Part shown: positions 1 to 6,327 of the stretch, one piece after another | Layout of the letters: each line of letters begins with the position of its first letter | Position numbering within the stretch: position 1 is the first letter of the stretch | Assembly: GCA_023484365.1 (NCBI GenBank) | Contig: JAMDBA010000005.1 | Coordinates: 1-7,210 of the forward strand | Direction of reading: 5' to 3' | Source: Patescibacteria group bacterium | GTDB lineage: Bacteria > Patescibacteria > Paceibacteria > UBA6257 > 2-01-FULL-56-20 | Length of the DNA: 7,210 nt | The notes under the pieces: model-generated | What the model saw: only the letters and a program-made list of their open reading frames with translations | Told to the model about the DNA's origin: nothing | Database searches by the model: none | Made by a program: the position numbers and the translations under genes

Positions 1-76
1 TCTTAGTCGGATCAAGCCCACGCTCGGACGCAATTTGATCAACCGCCTTGGAAATATCTTTTAAATTTGAAAGCAT
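1..76 (-). CDS. nusA: Probable transcription termination/antitermination factor NusA, N-terminal fragment
   Basis: Only the first 25 codons are inside the window; the gene runs off the left edge. The minus-strand reading begins MLSNLKDISKAVDQIASERG and continues LDPTK. This resembles the start of the NusA N-terminal domain, where a short helix of the type 'LK..AVDQIAEEKGI.KEKI' precedes the RNA-polymerase-binding fold. NusA binds RNA polymerase and the nascent RNA and modulates pausing, termination and antitermination. The start at base 76 has no Shine-Dalgarno upstream. The best minus-strand promoter puts the transcription start within a few bases of the ATG, so the mRNA is probably leaderless or nearly so. 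The gene is divergent from the 93-aa plus-strand gene. The call rests on a short stretch and could be wrong; the rest of the gene would settle it. Confidence 0.6.
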   Translation of the reverse strand, partial: MLSNLKDISKAVDQIASERGLDPTK

Positions 77-85
77 ATAATCTAT

Positions 86-115
86 ATATTAACCTTTCTC
101 GCTTGAAAAAGTCAA
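86..115 (-). promoter_or_regulatory. Putative promoter of the nusA-like gene
   Basis: On the minus strand, TTGACT (110-115) is followed after 18 bases by TAATAT (86-91). The expected transcription start is around base 78-80, only two to four bases before the ATG at 76. This supports a leaderless or near-leaderless transcript. The surrounding AT-richness makes chance -10 matches common, so the exact -10 is uncertain. Confidence 0.5.
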
Positions 116-122
116 TATATAG

Positions 123-149
123 TTGACAAGTTTAATAAAATATGATAGT
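123..149 (+). promoter_or_regulatory. Putative promoter of the 93-aa gene
   Basis: A perfect -35 hexamer TTGACA lies at 123-128. The best-looking -10, TATGAT at 141-146, is only 12 bases away, which is too close. GATAGT at 144-149 (15-base spacer) is a weaker alternative. Either choice puts transcription start around 152-157, downstream of the ATG at 142. This argues that translation starts at the ATG at 208. Confidence 0.4.
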
Positions 150-195
150 CTTTAATCAGAAACCGGGTGAGAAGTTATCCGGAATTAAATTAAAA

Positions 196-201
196 AAGGA
201 G
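196..201 (+). promoter_or_regulatory. Shine-Dalgarno that decides the start of the 93-aa gene
   Basis: AAGGAG sits six bases before the ATG at 208. No such motif precedes the longer in-frame start at 142. The start at 208 is therefore chosen, and the 22 residues encoded upstream are treated as untranslated leader. Confidence 0.8.
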
Positions 202-207
202 AACGGG

Positions 208-489
208 ATGAAAGTAAAACTTATCGAAGTGATTGACGAACAGGCGCTAACGCCCGAAGAAGCCGCGATCAAGAAAGAAGACCTCAAAGATTTGCTCACA
301 GCCCTGAAAGCAAACAACGACCAGGGAAAAACGATGAGCTTTGAGGAGATTAAAAAACAAGATCGCGTCGCCTTCACTCTTGCCATTGCTTACGGAATGG
401 TGGTCGACGTCTTTGGCGAATTCCGCATTACCGAAGAAGGGAAAATCGCCCTCGCCGAGCTTGTAGAAGCAGACAAAAAAGAAGAGTAA
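208..489 (+). CDS. Small acidic hypothetical protein, 93 aa
   Basis: I do not recognise this protein. Counting from the Shine-Dalgarno-supported start it is 93 residues, rich in Glu, Lys and Ala, with no signal peptide or membrane segment, so it is presumably cytoplasmic. The first half (LTPEEAAIKKEDLKDLLTAL) looks helical. A hydrophobic segment (FTLAIAYGMVVDVFG, about residues 55-69) is followed by FRITEEGKIALAEL (about 71-84). This ending resembles the wing and last helix of winged-helix DNA-binding proteins of the '[YF]RLTEKG..ll.L' kind, so a small wHTH-like regulator is possible. That is inference from a short motif, and no full helix-turn-helix is clear. The gene is monocistronic, with a divergent promoter region upstream and a strong terminator 38 bases after the stop. 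An in-frame start at 142 would add 22 residues but is less likely. Confidence 0.75.
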   Translation: MKVKLIEVIDEQALTPEEAAIKKEDLKDLLTALKANNDQGKTMSFEEIKKQDRVAFTLAIAYGMVVDVFGEFRITEEGKIALAELVEADKKEE

Positions 490-527
490 GTTTCCGCGCC
501 ATTAACTTGACAAAGGAAACAAACAAT

Positions 528-568
528 GGCCGCTCCGGTTTACCGGCGCGGCCCTTTTATTTGTTTTT
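528..568 (+). terminator. Strong intrinsic terminator after the 93-aa gene
   Basis: GGCCGC (528-533) pairs with GCGGCC (548-553), and CCGG (535-538) pairs with CCGG (543-546). A T/C mismatch separates the two stems and the loop is TTTA. A T-rich tail (CTTTTATTTGTTTTT) follows. The A-rich sequence just before the stem (AAACAAACAA) means it might also act weakly on the minus strand. Confidence 0.93.
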
Positions 569-575
569 CCATATA

Positions 576-604
576 TTGACAAAATAAATATTTTTATATA
601 TTAT
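576..604 (+). promoter_or_regulatory. Near-consensus sigma-70-type promoter for the 114-aa gene
   Basis: TTGACA (576-581), a 17-base spacer, then TATTAT (599-604), giving a predicted transcription start near 611 and a leader of about 24 bases. It starts eight bases after the previous gene's terminator tail, so the downstream gene is a separate transcription unit. It is the best promoter match in the window. Confidence 0.8.
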
Positions 605-622
605 TAAATTAGATATTTTAAT

Positions 623-630
623 AAAGGAGG
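623..630 (+). promoter_or_regulatory. Strong Shine-Dalgarno for the 114-aa gene
   Basis: AAAGGAGG lies four bases before the ATG at 635, a near-perfect anti-SD match at a slightly short spacing. The two large minus-strand genes in this window have no such motif. Confidence 0.85.
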
Positions 631-634
631 TTAT

Positions 635-979
635 ATGAAAAGGATAAAATACTATTACCTTTTGGCCAAATACCACACTCTGTTTGCTGTAAAAGTTATC
701 TGGATCAAGATAACTAAGCCGTGGATCATTGCCAGATTTTACGCTTCCTGGGTTGAATACCAAAAAGGCGTGGTGTACAGAGAGCGGCTTACCGATCTCG
801 GCCCGCATCAGGCGATTTTTAGCTTCATTGAAGATAAGTGGACGCAAAATTACTGCCTGAAACTCCGGCTGCAAAAAGAACCTGGGCTCAAATGGAGAAT
901 TCTTTTTGCCCCATTCACTATTGAAAAGCCCTATATATTGGACATCGCCAGAGAAAGCGGATTTTTTAGCCGAGGTTAA
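635..979 (+). CDS. Small basic, aromatic-rich hypothetical protein, 114 aa
   Basis: I do not recognise this protein. It is 114 residues, rich in Lys and Arg, with unusually many aromatics, including five Trp (in VIWIK, KPWII, SWVEY, DKWTQ and LKWRI). The N-terminal 40 residues (KYYYLLAKYHTLFAVKVIW onward) are hydrophobic but interrupted by Lys, His and Arg. They look more like amphipathic helices, possibly membrane-peripheral, than a clean transmembrane segment. The remainder reads as mixed alpha/beta with no catalytic motif that I can name. Expression signals are strong: a near-consensus promoter, AAAGGAGG four bases before the ATG, and an intrinsic terminator 14 bases past the stop. It therefore forms a stand-alone transcription unit and is probably a genuine gene. 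Nothing in the neighbourhood indicates its function. Confidence 0.75.
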   Translation: MKRIKYYYLLAKYHTLFAVKVIWIKITKPWIIARFYASWVEYQKGVVYRERLTDLGPHQAIFSFIEDKWTQNYCLKLRLQKEPGLKWRILFAPFTIEKPYILDIARESGFFSRG

Positions 980-993
980 TTTTTTCTTCTTAC

Positions 994-1025
994 AAACGGA
1001 GTCTTATTGGCTCCGTTTTATTTTA
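994..1025 (+). terminator. Intrinsic terminator after the 114-aa gene
   Basis: AAACGGAGTC (994-1003) pairs with GGCTCCGTTT (1009-1018) over ten base pairs, including one G-T wobble. The loop is TTATT and a T-rich tail follows (TATTTTATT). It begins 14 bases after the stop of the 114-aa gene. Confidence 0.9.
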
Positions 1026-1234
1026 TTAAACATTATTACATTCTCAATAATGCGAGATTTTTTCAAATCCAAAAAACACGCGCGACTAAAAAAAGAGGTT
1101 CGCTGCTAAATATTTCCAAAAAAATAGAAATTAATTTTTCTGTAAAGCGTCGGCGGCACCATAAATTATAAAATAAATTTGTTTTCCCGCCTGAATAATT
1201 AGTAAATTATTTCAAGCGCAAAGGCTGCGGTTTG
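1026..1234. other. AT-rich intergenic spacer between convergent genes, no gene seen
   Basis: This 209-base stretch separates the plus-strand 114-aa gene from the 3' end of the giant minus-strand gene. I find no supported ORF, tRNA or repeat in it. It contains several A runs and an inverted GGCGG/CCGCC pair around an AT-rich loop of about 35 bases (1151-1192). It also holds the weak terminator candidate listed separately. Confidence 0.6.
1118..1141 (-). terminator. Possible weak terminator for the minus-strand operon
   Basis: Read on the minus strand, AGAAA and TTTCT can pair around AATTAA, followed by A and a run of seven T. The T run is convincing but the stem is only five bp and almost all A-T. 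It lies about 95 bases past the stop at 1235. Confidence 0.35.
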
Positions 1235-4200
1235 CTACGTAGAGCTCGCCTCCGTGATAGTTGAAGTTGCCTCAGGATTTATCAAATACGACGCTGAGCT
1301 TGTAGTATTAGTCGTATTATCAGTGGTAGTAGCCGAAGCGAGATTTGCCATATTTTCGGTCGTCGTCGCCTCATTGGCTGACGAGGTTGCGGTTGTCGTG
1401 GCTTCGCTATTGGTTGAGGTAGAGTTTTGTGAGGTTGTCGCGCTGGAAGAACTACTGCCGATAGATGAGAAATCATATACCGCCGGCCAGGCGCCCGCTA
1501 AAAGCAAGGTTGAAGTTGGCGATATCGCGTCTGTTGAGGTTGCCGAAATAGTTGATGTTGATATAGCGATAGTTGAATCGGCATTTGAATAACCCGAAGA
1601 ATTAATATCGGAAATAATTAAAGTTGATGTCGCATTCGTTGAGGTTGAGCTTTCGGCCGAATAATTAGAAGAGGAAGCCAAAGAAATGATTGTTCCAGTT
1701 AAAACCTCATAGCTGTCATAATTTGGATATGACGCTCTATTATAATAATAAGATCCCATCGCGATATTAGTGGTCGTCCCGTTTAATCCGATATCCCAAT
1801 AGCTATTGCTGTCGGGAGCGTTTAATTCAAAATAATAAAAATGATTAGCCGTTAAGCCGACTTCGGTCGGAAAATTAAAAGAGGTTTTCTGATGGGGATG
1901 ATTAGCGCATCTTTCTACCGTTACGCCAGCAGAAGAAGAAGCAACAAGAACAAGGCTATTAAGATTATCCTCTAAGCCGGCATCATAAAGGTTAAGATAT
2001 ACGGAAATACCATAAGTAAACCCGCAATAAACCATATAGCCTTGATTAGCGTAAAGATCAACTTCGATTTTAGATATTGCTTCATTATTGATTGCTAAAA
2101 ATGTTTGGCCTGATTTATGATCCCAAGGATAATTATAAGTGTTGGCTCCCGAAGTAAAGCTGGTGATAGAAGTTAAAGGCGCGGAATTATCAGTTTGGGA
2201 AAAAATAAACACGCCGGTTGCCGTTGAAAAATCCGATGCTTGAGTTGAGGTGGAATAAGTCGTCGTCGCCTCATTGGCTGACGAGGTTGCGGTTGTCGTG
2301 GCTTCGTTATTGGTTGAAGTAGAGTTTTGTGAGGTTGTCGCATTAGAAGAACTATCGTCCGAAGATGTCGCCAAAGAAAAACTGCTAGTCGATAAATCGC
2401 CATATATAACTATGTAGGGATAAAAATTATATTGATGGTCAACCTTACCAGTTCCGTAAATAAATTCATTCCACATTGCCGTTGACGTTGTGCTGCTCGC
2501 GCCGGCTAAAATTACGCTTCTATTTTGATAATCATTACTTGTTCTTAAAAGATAGTAAGCGCTTGGGTCGAGCTGTATATCCAAGCCATCAAGTTCCACC
2601 GTTGATAGATCGTAAGTGAACGGCACGTTATCAGATAAAATAAAAGATCCCAAAGAATGGCTGTAAGAAGAATCGCTAAATTTTTCAAGAATCGCGCGGG
2701 AATTGAAATAGCTAGCGGCGCTAACCTTGCCTCGCAAAATTACCGAATGGATTATTCCTGAAAAACCGCTTCCTAAACGATACCAATTATCGCCGTAAAA
2801 ACTGTAAGCCGAAAGCGATTCGTCGTTTAATTGAGAAAAAATAACCGCGCTTGTTGTGGTTGAAGCATCCGACAACGTAGAGGTAGGATCGGCAAGTTGA
2901 GTTGAAGTAGATTCGGTCGTCGTCGCCTCAATCAGCAGATCCGCGTAATTAATTTCGGAACCCAATCCATCGCCATCAAAAGCTTGAAGAGAAAATTCAA
3001 ACTGACCGGGCGCGTTAACTGGATAATATATCGTCGTTGATGTTGTTCTGGCAACCAGCAGGCTAGAAGATGAGTCGCTAACGTCATGGATTTCGTAATA
3101 AATAGTTGATGTAGAACCACGAGCGTCTTGAGAATTTTTCCAGCTCAAAACGGCAGATCTGGCGCTTGCATCGTAAACGGCGATTCCGCTTGTCGCGTTA
3201 CCGGGTTGCAAAGATGTCGGTTTGTTGCGCGGCTCGGGCAAACTTAGAGAGTTTTGTGGATTGGGATTGTCGCGAATTATAAAATCAAAATTATCATCGC
3301 CGCTTTCATAACCATTACCCAAAAATTTGTCTTCGCCAACAACCATTGATCCAGCGCTGGAGTCGGCACCGGCCTTTCTTTCCAAACTTTTACCGGCGGG
3401 AATTTCTCCGTAATAAACTTCGTCAACGATTTTGCCGTCAACATCTTTTAATATCACAACGTCATCCGAATAAGAAAGATTATTGGAATTATTTGAATAA
3501 GTTAAATCCGGCATTACTTTATCCGAGTAATCAGCCGACGCTATAAGCAAAAAACTTTTTGGGGTGATAGAAGAGGTTGGAAAATGAGCAATAAGATTTT
3601 TTGTTTCCGCCGATAAAGAAGAGGTTTTTCGCTGGAGCGACCAATTTGTTAAATCAATCGTTTCGTCGGTCGGATTATAAATTTCGACAAATTCATTATC
3701 CGCATTATCGACGCCGCCCGCCTTAATTTCGGACACTAAAACGCTTCCCGTCCATTCGCTAGCCAACAAAGAAGACGAAGCAATAGCATCATCATTTGAA
3801 GTTCCTGTTGTGGAAGAGGCTACCGAAATAATCGCGCTATAACTTGAAGATGAATTATCGCCAAAAGCTGAAAGTTCAACTTTATAATCGCCGGGATTTT
3901 CAAAAATATGAGAAGCAACCGGACCGCTCGTCGCAAACAAGCTGGAATCATCGCCGAAGTCCCATTGATAGCTATTAATTGCGTCTGGCGCGGTAGATGA
4001 AGCAGAAAAAATAATTTCTTGGCCGACCTCGGGGCTACTAGAACTAATCAAAAACGAAATATTAATATTTTTTTCGGCAGCATTTAAAGAAATTTTATTT
4101 TCCCTTCCGGGCGTCGGAGTGGCGGCTTGCCAGCGGCCGTCTATTTTTTGCAAAGAATTGCCATCGCCGTTGGCGCCATCGCTTGACCGATAACCAATTT

Positions 4201-6322
4201 GATTAATAACTGCGTCGGTATTATTTTTCAAGGTTAAATTTTCACCATCGTTATTTAGAGAAAACGACGCTTCCCAAATAATTCCGCCAAAATCTGGATT
4301 GTCTTCCAAAAATTTATCGGCATTGCTAGAGATAACGGCGTAGCTGCCAGAGGCCAGAATGGCCGATCCTCTGACTAAGCTCAATTTATGATTAGCTTCG
4401 CCGTCATATAATTTCCAATTATTCAGGTCTGCCGGCTCAGAGTCGGCGTTAAAAACTTCCAGCCACTCACGATCCTCGTCTGCGCCGGGCAGATTATACA
4501 TAATCTCATCAATCACTATTTGGCGAATAACCGATTGGTTAGTTGAATTTTGCTGATTATTTTGGCTGTTTTGAGAGGCGCCTCCGCCGCCTCCGCCATA
4601 AATCACGCCCGAAGAATTTTCTCTTTTAGGGGTGCCTAAAGGCGCCGCGGAATTATGCCAGCCAAAACCATAAAGATCGCGCTCCATAGTTTGCTTGGTC
4701 GTATTGTTACCGGCTGGCCAGGCAGAATTAGCCAAAACTTCGTCAACCAAACGGCAGTTAGCGTCAAAAATCCTTAATCCTTCATTCGCGTTCGCTAAGC
4801 TGCCGGCATATATCAAATCCGCCGACACGTTCGGAACAGAAGAATCATCCGTCCGCTCCAGCAAAACAAAGTTTTGCGGCGCGATTTTTTTGTTTTTTAA
4901 AGACGATAGATCAATCGCAAAACTGTCGTCTTTGGCGACGATTTGCCAGCCGGTCAAATCAACCTCTTGATTTGAAATATTTTTCAATTCTATCCACTCA
5001 TCATTGGCAGAGTTGGCGGTTCCCATCCAGGCAACTTCGTTTATTAAAATTTGTTTATTGGAACTCGGCGTAAAAGCGGAATCAAAATAGCAGGACTTAT
5101 TAGGGACGGCAGAATTTTCAGAAAAAGGTTTTTTTGATTTTGATGTATTGGTTTCGGTTGAAGAAGCGGTCTGCGTTAAAGTTGAAGAACTTACTTGAAC
5201 CGAAGTTGAAGAATTTTGGCTTTTAGTTAAATCAGTTTTGGGTTGTTCCGCCTCGTCGGTTAAACGAGGCTGACTATGGCTATCTTCGCCTTCGGCCGGC
5301 TGGCTGGGTTGAGATTTTTTTTGAGCAGGCTGATTGCCGATTTGCGCAGACGATCCGGTTTGCGCGACTTGGCTAATATTATTTATAATTTTTGATTGAG
5401 TTTGATTTAAATTATTCGTTGCGTTCAAATTTGCGTCAATCGGTTGATCGCCGGAAATTGATTGATCGTCTACGGCAACGCCGCTGCCGCCATCATCAGA
5501 ATTTGAATTAAAAATATCAGCCAAAGAAGATTTAATAGCCGAAGCGGCGTTGCCGACAGCTGAAGCAATTTTATTAACAACATTACCGGTAAAATTTTCA
5601 ACACCGTTTACAACAACGCTCAGCAGAGATTCTTTGGGCGCGGAAGAAACGGACTGATTTAATTGTGATGGCGCAGCCACGTCATTTGAACCACCGGCCG
5701 ACTGAGAATTTTCACTAGCCGCATAAACGGGCTGATAAATCACATTGTCGGAAACATACCAATTTCCCGCCAGCAAGTTTGTATATCCAGAAATCGGCTC
5801 GGGATTGTAGGCAGCAAGAGCGCCGTCGGACTGTTTTTGATAAACGGCAAAATGAAGATGAGCGCCGGGATACGACGCGCAAGCAGCGCCGGCAACAAAA
5901 CCAGTATTTCCTATTAATCCAATAGCTTGCCCGGCATAGACCCGTTCTCCTTCTTTTACTTGAGTAGATTCAGCGACTAGATGCGCGTATCTGCTAATCA
6001 AATTATTTCCATGATCTATATCTACCATATAGCCATAACCACCACTTTCAGATTCGGATTTTACTAAACGGACTATTCCATTTGCCGTAGCTAATGCCGG
6101 CTGCCCATAAGCCTGACAATAATTTTTGGTAAAATCTAAAGCAAAACCATCTTTCTTAATATGAGTCGGCGGAGTATTATAACCAGTAGTAATGATAAAA
6201 TTATCTGATTTTTTATAAGGCAACTTAAAATTTAATAAATCAGAAGAATGGGTTTGGGGAATTAAAATCAAAATAGAAATAAATGATATCGCGACGACGA
6301 AGATTATTATTTTAATTTTCAT
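1235..6322 (-). CDS. Giant secreted M23 metallopeptidase with lamin-tail, PKD and FN3-like domains, 1695 aa
   Basis: The protein probably acts outside the cytoplasmic membrane, cutting peptidoglycan cross-bridges (M23/LytM family) and carrying several adhesive beta domains. Residues 1-26 form a signal peptide (basic start, hydrophobic 5-21, likely cut near THS-S); there is no lipobox. Order: M23 30-180; Asn/Gln/Ser/Thr linker 200-410; LTD1 424-570; Gly6 plus Asn/Gln linker 571-598; LTD2 600-742; PKD 753-835 (YQWDFGDD); LTD3 860-1027; FN3-like 1031-1133; unrecognised beta modules A (1159-1309) and B (1370-1548); Ser/Thr-rich tail to 1695. I see no LPXTG motif, C-terminal membrane helix or other sorting tag. 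The start lies five bases after the upstream gene's stop and has no Shine-Dalgarno, so translation is probably coupled. The domain calls are firm for M23, LTD and PKD and weaker for FN3. The biological role is inferred. Confidence 0.9.
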   Translation of the reverse strand: MKIKIIIFVVAISFISILILIPQTHSSDLLNFKLPYKKSDNFIITTGYNTPPTHIKKDGFALDFTKNYCQAYGQPALATANGIVRLVKSESESGGYGYMVDIDHGNNLISRYAHLVAESTQVKEGERVYAGQAIGLIGNTGFVAGAACASYPGAHLHFAVYQKQSDGALAAYNPEPISGYTNLLAGNWYVSDNVIYQPVYAASENSQSAGGSNDVAAPSQLNQSVSSAPKESLLSVVVNGVENFTGNVVNKIASAVGNAASAIKSSLADIFNSNSDDGGSGVAVDDQSISGDQPIDANLNATNNLNQTQSKIINNISQVAQTGSSAQIGNQPAQKKSQPSQPAEGEDSHSQPRLTDEAEQPKTDLTKSQNSSTSVQVSSSTLTQTASSTETNTSKSKKPFSENSAVPNKSCYFDSAFTPSSNKQILINEVAWMGTANSANDEWIELKNISNQEVDLTGWQIVAKDDSFAIDLSSLKNKKIAPQNFVLLERTDDSSVPNVSADLIYAGSLANANEGLRIFDANCRLVDEVLANSAWPAGNNTTKQTMERDLYGFGWHNSAAPLGTPKRENSSGVIYGGGGGGASQNSQNNQQNSTNQSVIRQIVIDEIMYNLPGADEDREWLEVFNADSEPADLNNWKLYDGEANHKLSLVRGSAILASGSYAVISSNADKFLEDNPDFGGIIWEASFSLNNDGENLTLKNNTDAVINQIGYRSSDGANGDGNSLQKIDGRWQAATPTPGRENKISLNAAEKNINISFLISSSSPEVGQEIIFSASSTAPDAINSYQWDFGDDSSLFATSGPVASHIFENPGDYKVELSAFGDNSSSSYSAIISVASSTTGTSNDDAIASSSLLASEWTGSVLVSEIKAGGVDNADNEFVEIYNPTDETIDLTNWSLQRKTSSLSAETKNLIAHFPTSSITPKSFLLIASADYSDKVMPDLTYSNNSNNLSYSDDVVILKDVDGKIVDEVYYGEIPAGKSLERKAGADSSAGSMVVGEDKFLGNGYESGDDNFDFIIRDNPNPQNSLSLPEPRNKPTSLQPGNATSGIAVYDASARSAVLSWKNSQDARGSTSTIYYEIHDVSDSSSSLLVARTTSTTIYYPVNAPGQFEFSLQAFDGDGLGSEINYADLLIEATTTESTSTQLADPTSTLSDASTTTSAVIFSQLNDESLSAYSFYGDNWYRLGSGFSGIIHSVILRGKVSAASYFNSRAILEKFSDSSYSHSLGSFILSDNVPFTYDLSTVELDGLDIQLDPSAYYLLRTSNDYQNRSVILAGASSTTSTAMWNEFIYGTGKVDHQYNFYPYIVIYGDLSTSSFSLATSSDDSSSNATTSQNSTSTNNEATTTATSSANEATTTYSTSTQASDFSTATGVFIFSQTDNSAPLTSITSFTSGANTYNYPWDHKSGQTFLAINNEAISKIEVDLYANQGYMVYCGFTYGISVYLNLYDAGLEDNLNSLVLVASSSAGVTVERCANHPHQKTSFNFPTEVGLTANHFYYFELNAPDSNSYWDIGLNGTTTNIAMGSYYYNRASYPNYDSYEVLTGTIISLASSSNYSAESSTSTNATSTLIISDINSSGYSNADSTIAISTSTISATSTDAISPTSTLLLAGAWPAVYDFSSIGSSSSSATTSQNSTSTNSEATTTATSSANEATTTENMANLASATTTDNTTNTTSSASYLINPEATSTITEASST
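1360..1441. repeat. Direct repeat copy 1 (82 bp) in the giant gene
   Basis: This stretch matches 2260-2341 at 80 of 82 bases, the first 47 without a mismatch; the differences are at 1407 and 1418. Similarity continues weakly to about 1454. On the minus strand it encodes ATTSQNSTSTN[S/N]EATTTATSSANEATTT-type linker, residues about 1628-1655. The distance to the other copy is exactly 900 bp (300 codons). Confidence 0.95.
1679..2215 (-). other. C-terminal beta module B, family not recognised
   Basis: Residues about 1370-1548, opening VFIFSQTDNS and continuing SGQTFLAINNEAISKIEVDL, then FYYFELNAPDSNSYWDIGL. The layout 'GQTF.a....IskIev.ly......l.l.....' followed by 'YyfeL' resembles bacterial beta-sandwich modules that report an object's optimal fit. 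It shares the IFSQ opening with module A but is otherwise strongly diverged. It contains two Cys (in VYCGF and ERCANH) that could pair. Confidence 0.55.
2260..2341. repeat. Direct repeat copy 2 (82 bp) in the giant gene
   Basis: Partner of 1360-1441, encoding linker residues about 1328-1355 between modules A and B. It has the same orientation and reading frame as copy 1. Recombination between the copies would delete 900 bp in frame, removing module B and one linker. Confidence 0.95.
2396..2848 (-). other. C-terminal beta module A, family not recognised
   Basis: Residues about 1159-1309, opening VIFSQLNDESLSAYSFYGDN and ending FYPYIVIYGD. It is rich in aromatics and alternating hydrophobics, as in a beta sandwich (HSVILRGKVSAASYF, AYYLLRTSNDYQNRSV). 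It sits between two Ser/Thr linkers. Its overall plan resembles jelly-roll carbohydrate- or surface-binding modules, but I cannot name a family. Confidence 0.55.
2912..2930. repeat. Short third copy of the linker-boundary repeat
   Basis: These 19 bases are identical to 1355-1373, and 14 of them (from GTCGTC onward) match 2260-2273 or just before it. On the minus strand they encode the EATTTE boundary just before module A. With the two longer copies, an EATTT-type boundary marks three linkers: before module A, between A and B, and in the tail after B. Confidence 0.8.
2924..3232 (-). other. Fibronectin type III-like domain
   Basis: Residues about 1031-1133 read as an FN3-like fold. The segment opens with 'NKPTSLQPG', followed by SAVLSWKNSQDARGSTSTIYYEIHD, and later has FEFSLQAFDGDGLGSE. 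This matches the usual 'L.W..s.D...i.YeI....' and '..v.A.D..Gn.S' pattern. The identification is by pattern only; another Ig-like domain is possible. Confidence 0.65.
3242..5053 (-). other. Central block: LTD1, LTD2, PKD, LTD3
   Basis: This region encodes residues 424-1027. Each LTD (lamin-tail, an Ig-like beta sandwich) shows the family's landmarks. LTD1 has ILINEVAW, DEWIELKN, DLTGWQI, LVDEV and GTPKREN. LTD2 has IVIDEIMYN, EWLEVFN, LNNWKLYD and ATPTPGREN. LTD3 has VLVSEIKAGG, NEFVEIYN, IDLTNWSL, IVDEVYYG and a terminal NPNPQNS. The PKD domain between LTD2 and LTD3 (about 3818-4066) carries WDFGDD and HIFENPGDYKVEL. Such domains usually mediate binding or spacing on extracellular proteins. 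The LTD copies are strongly diverged from one another, so this is not a recent duplication. Confidence 0.88.
5783..6235 (-). other. M23 (LytM/lysostaphin-type) peptidase domain with intact active site
   Basis: This segment encodes residues 30-180 of the giant protein. The first zinc-ligand pair appears as H54 and D63 (THIKKDGFALDF), in the spaced 'H...ALDF' form seen in many M23 proteins. H114 lies in RYAHL, the conserved 'YAHL' motif. H155 and H157 lie in GAHLHFAV, the conserved HxH, whose second His is the third ligand. GERVYAGQAIGLIGNTG is the typical M23 core before the HxH. Since every key residue is present, the domain is probably catalytically active rather than a degenerate LytM regulator. 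C69 and C148 could form a disulfide; this is speculative. Confidence 0.92.
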
Positions 6323-6327
6323 AATTT

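Noticed and set aside
142..207. Longer start for the 93-aa gene at ATG 142
   Set aside because: No Shine-Dalgarno precedes it and it overlaps the -10-like TATGAT, so it would lie at or before the transcription start. ATG 208 has AAGGAG at ideal spacing.
507..535. TTGACA at 507-512 as a promoter for the next gene
   Set aside because: No acceptable -10 at 16-18 bases; that position falls in the terminator stem. The promoter at 576-604 is far better.
906..1109. Plus-strand ORF of 67 codons overlapping the end of the 114-aa gene
   Set aside because: It overlaps the gene in another frame, crosses the strong terminator at 994-1025 and has no ribosome-binding site.
1151..1192. GGCGG/CCGCC inverted pair as a terminator or structured RNA
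   Set aside because: The loop is about 35 bases, the stem only five bp and no T run follows on either strand.
1254..1592. Plus-strand 112-codon ORF of Val/Ala/Glu-rich sequence opposite the giant gene's tail
   Set aside because: It is the antisense image of the Ser/Thr repeat codons and has no start signals. The minus-strand frame is open for 1695 codons and has clear domains.
1360..2341. Repeats considered as a CRISPR or mobile-element end
   Set aside because: There are only two long copies 900 bp apart, both inside one coding frame and encoding linker; there are no short regular spacers or transposase.
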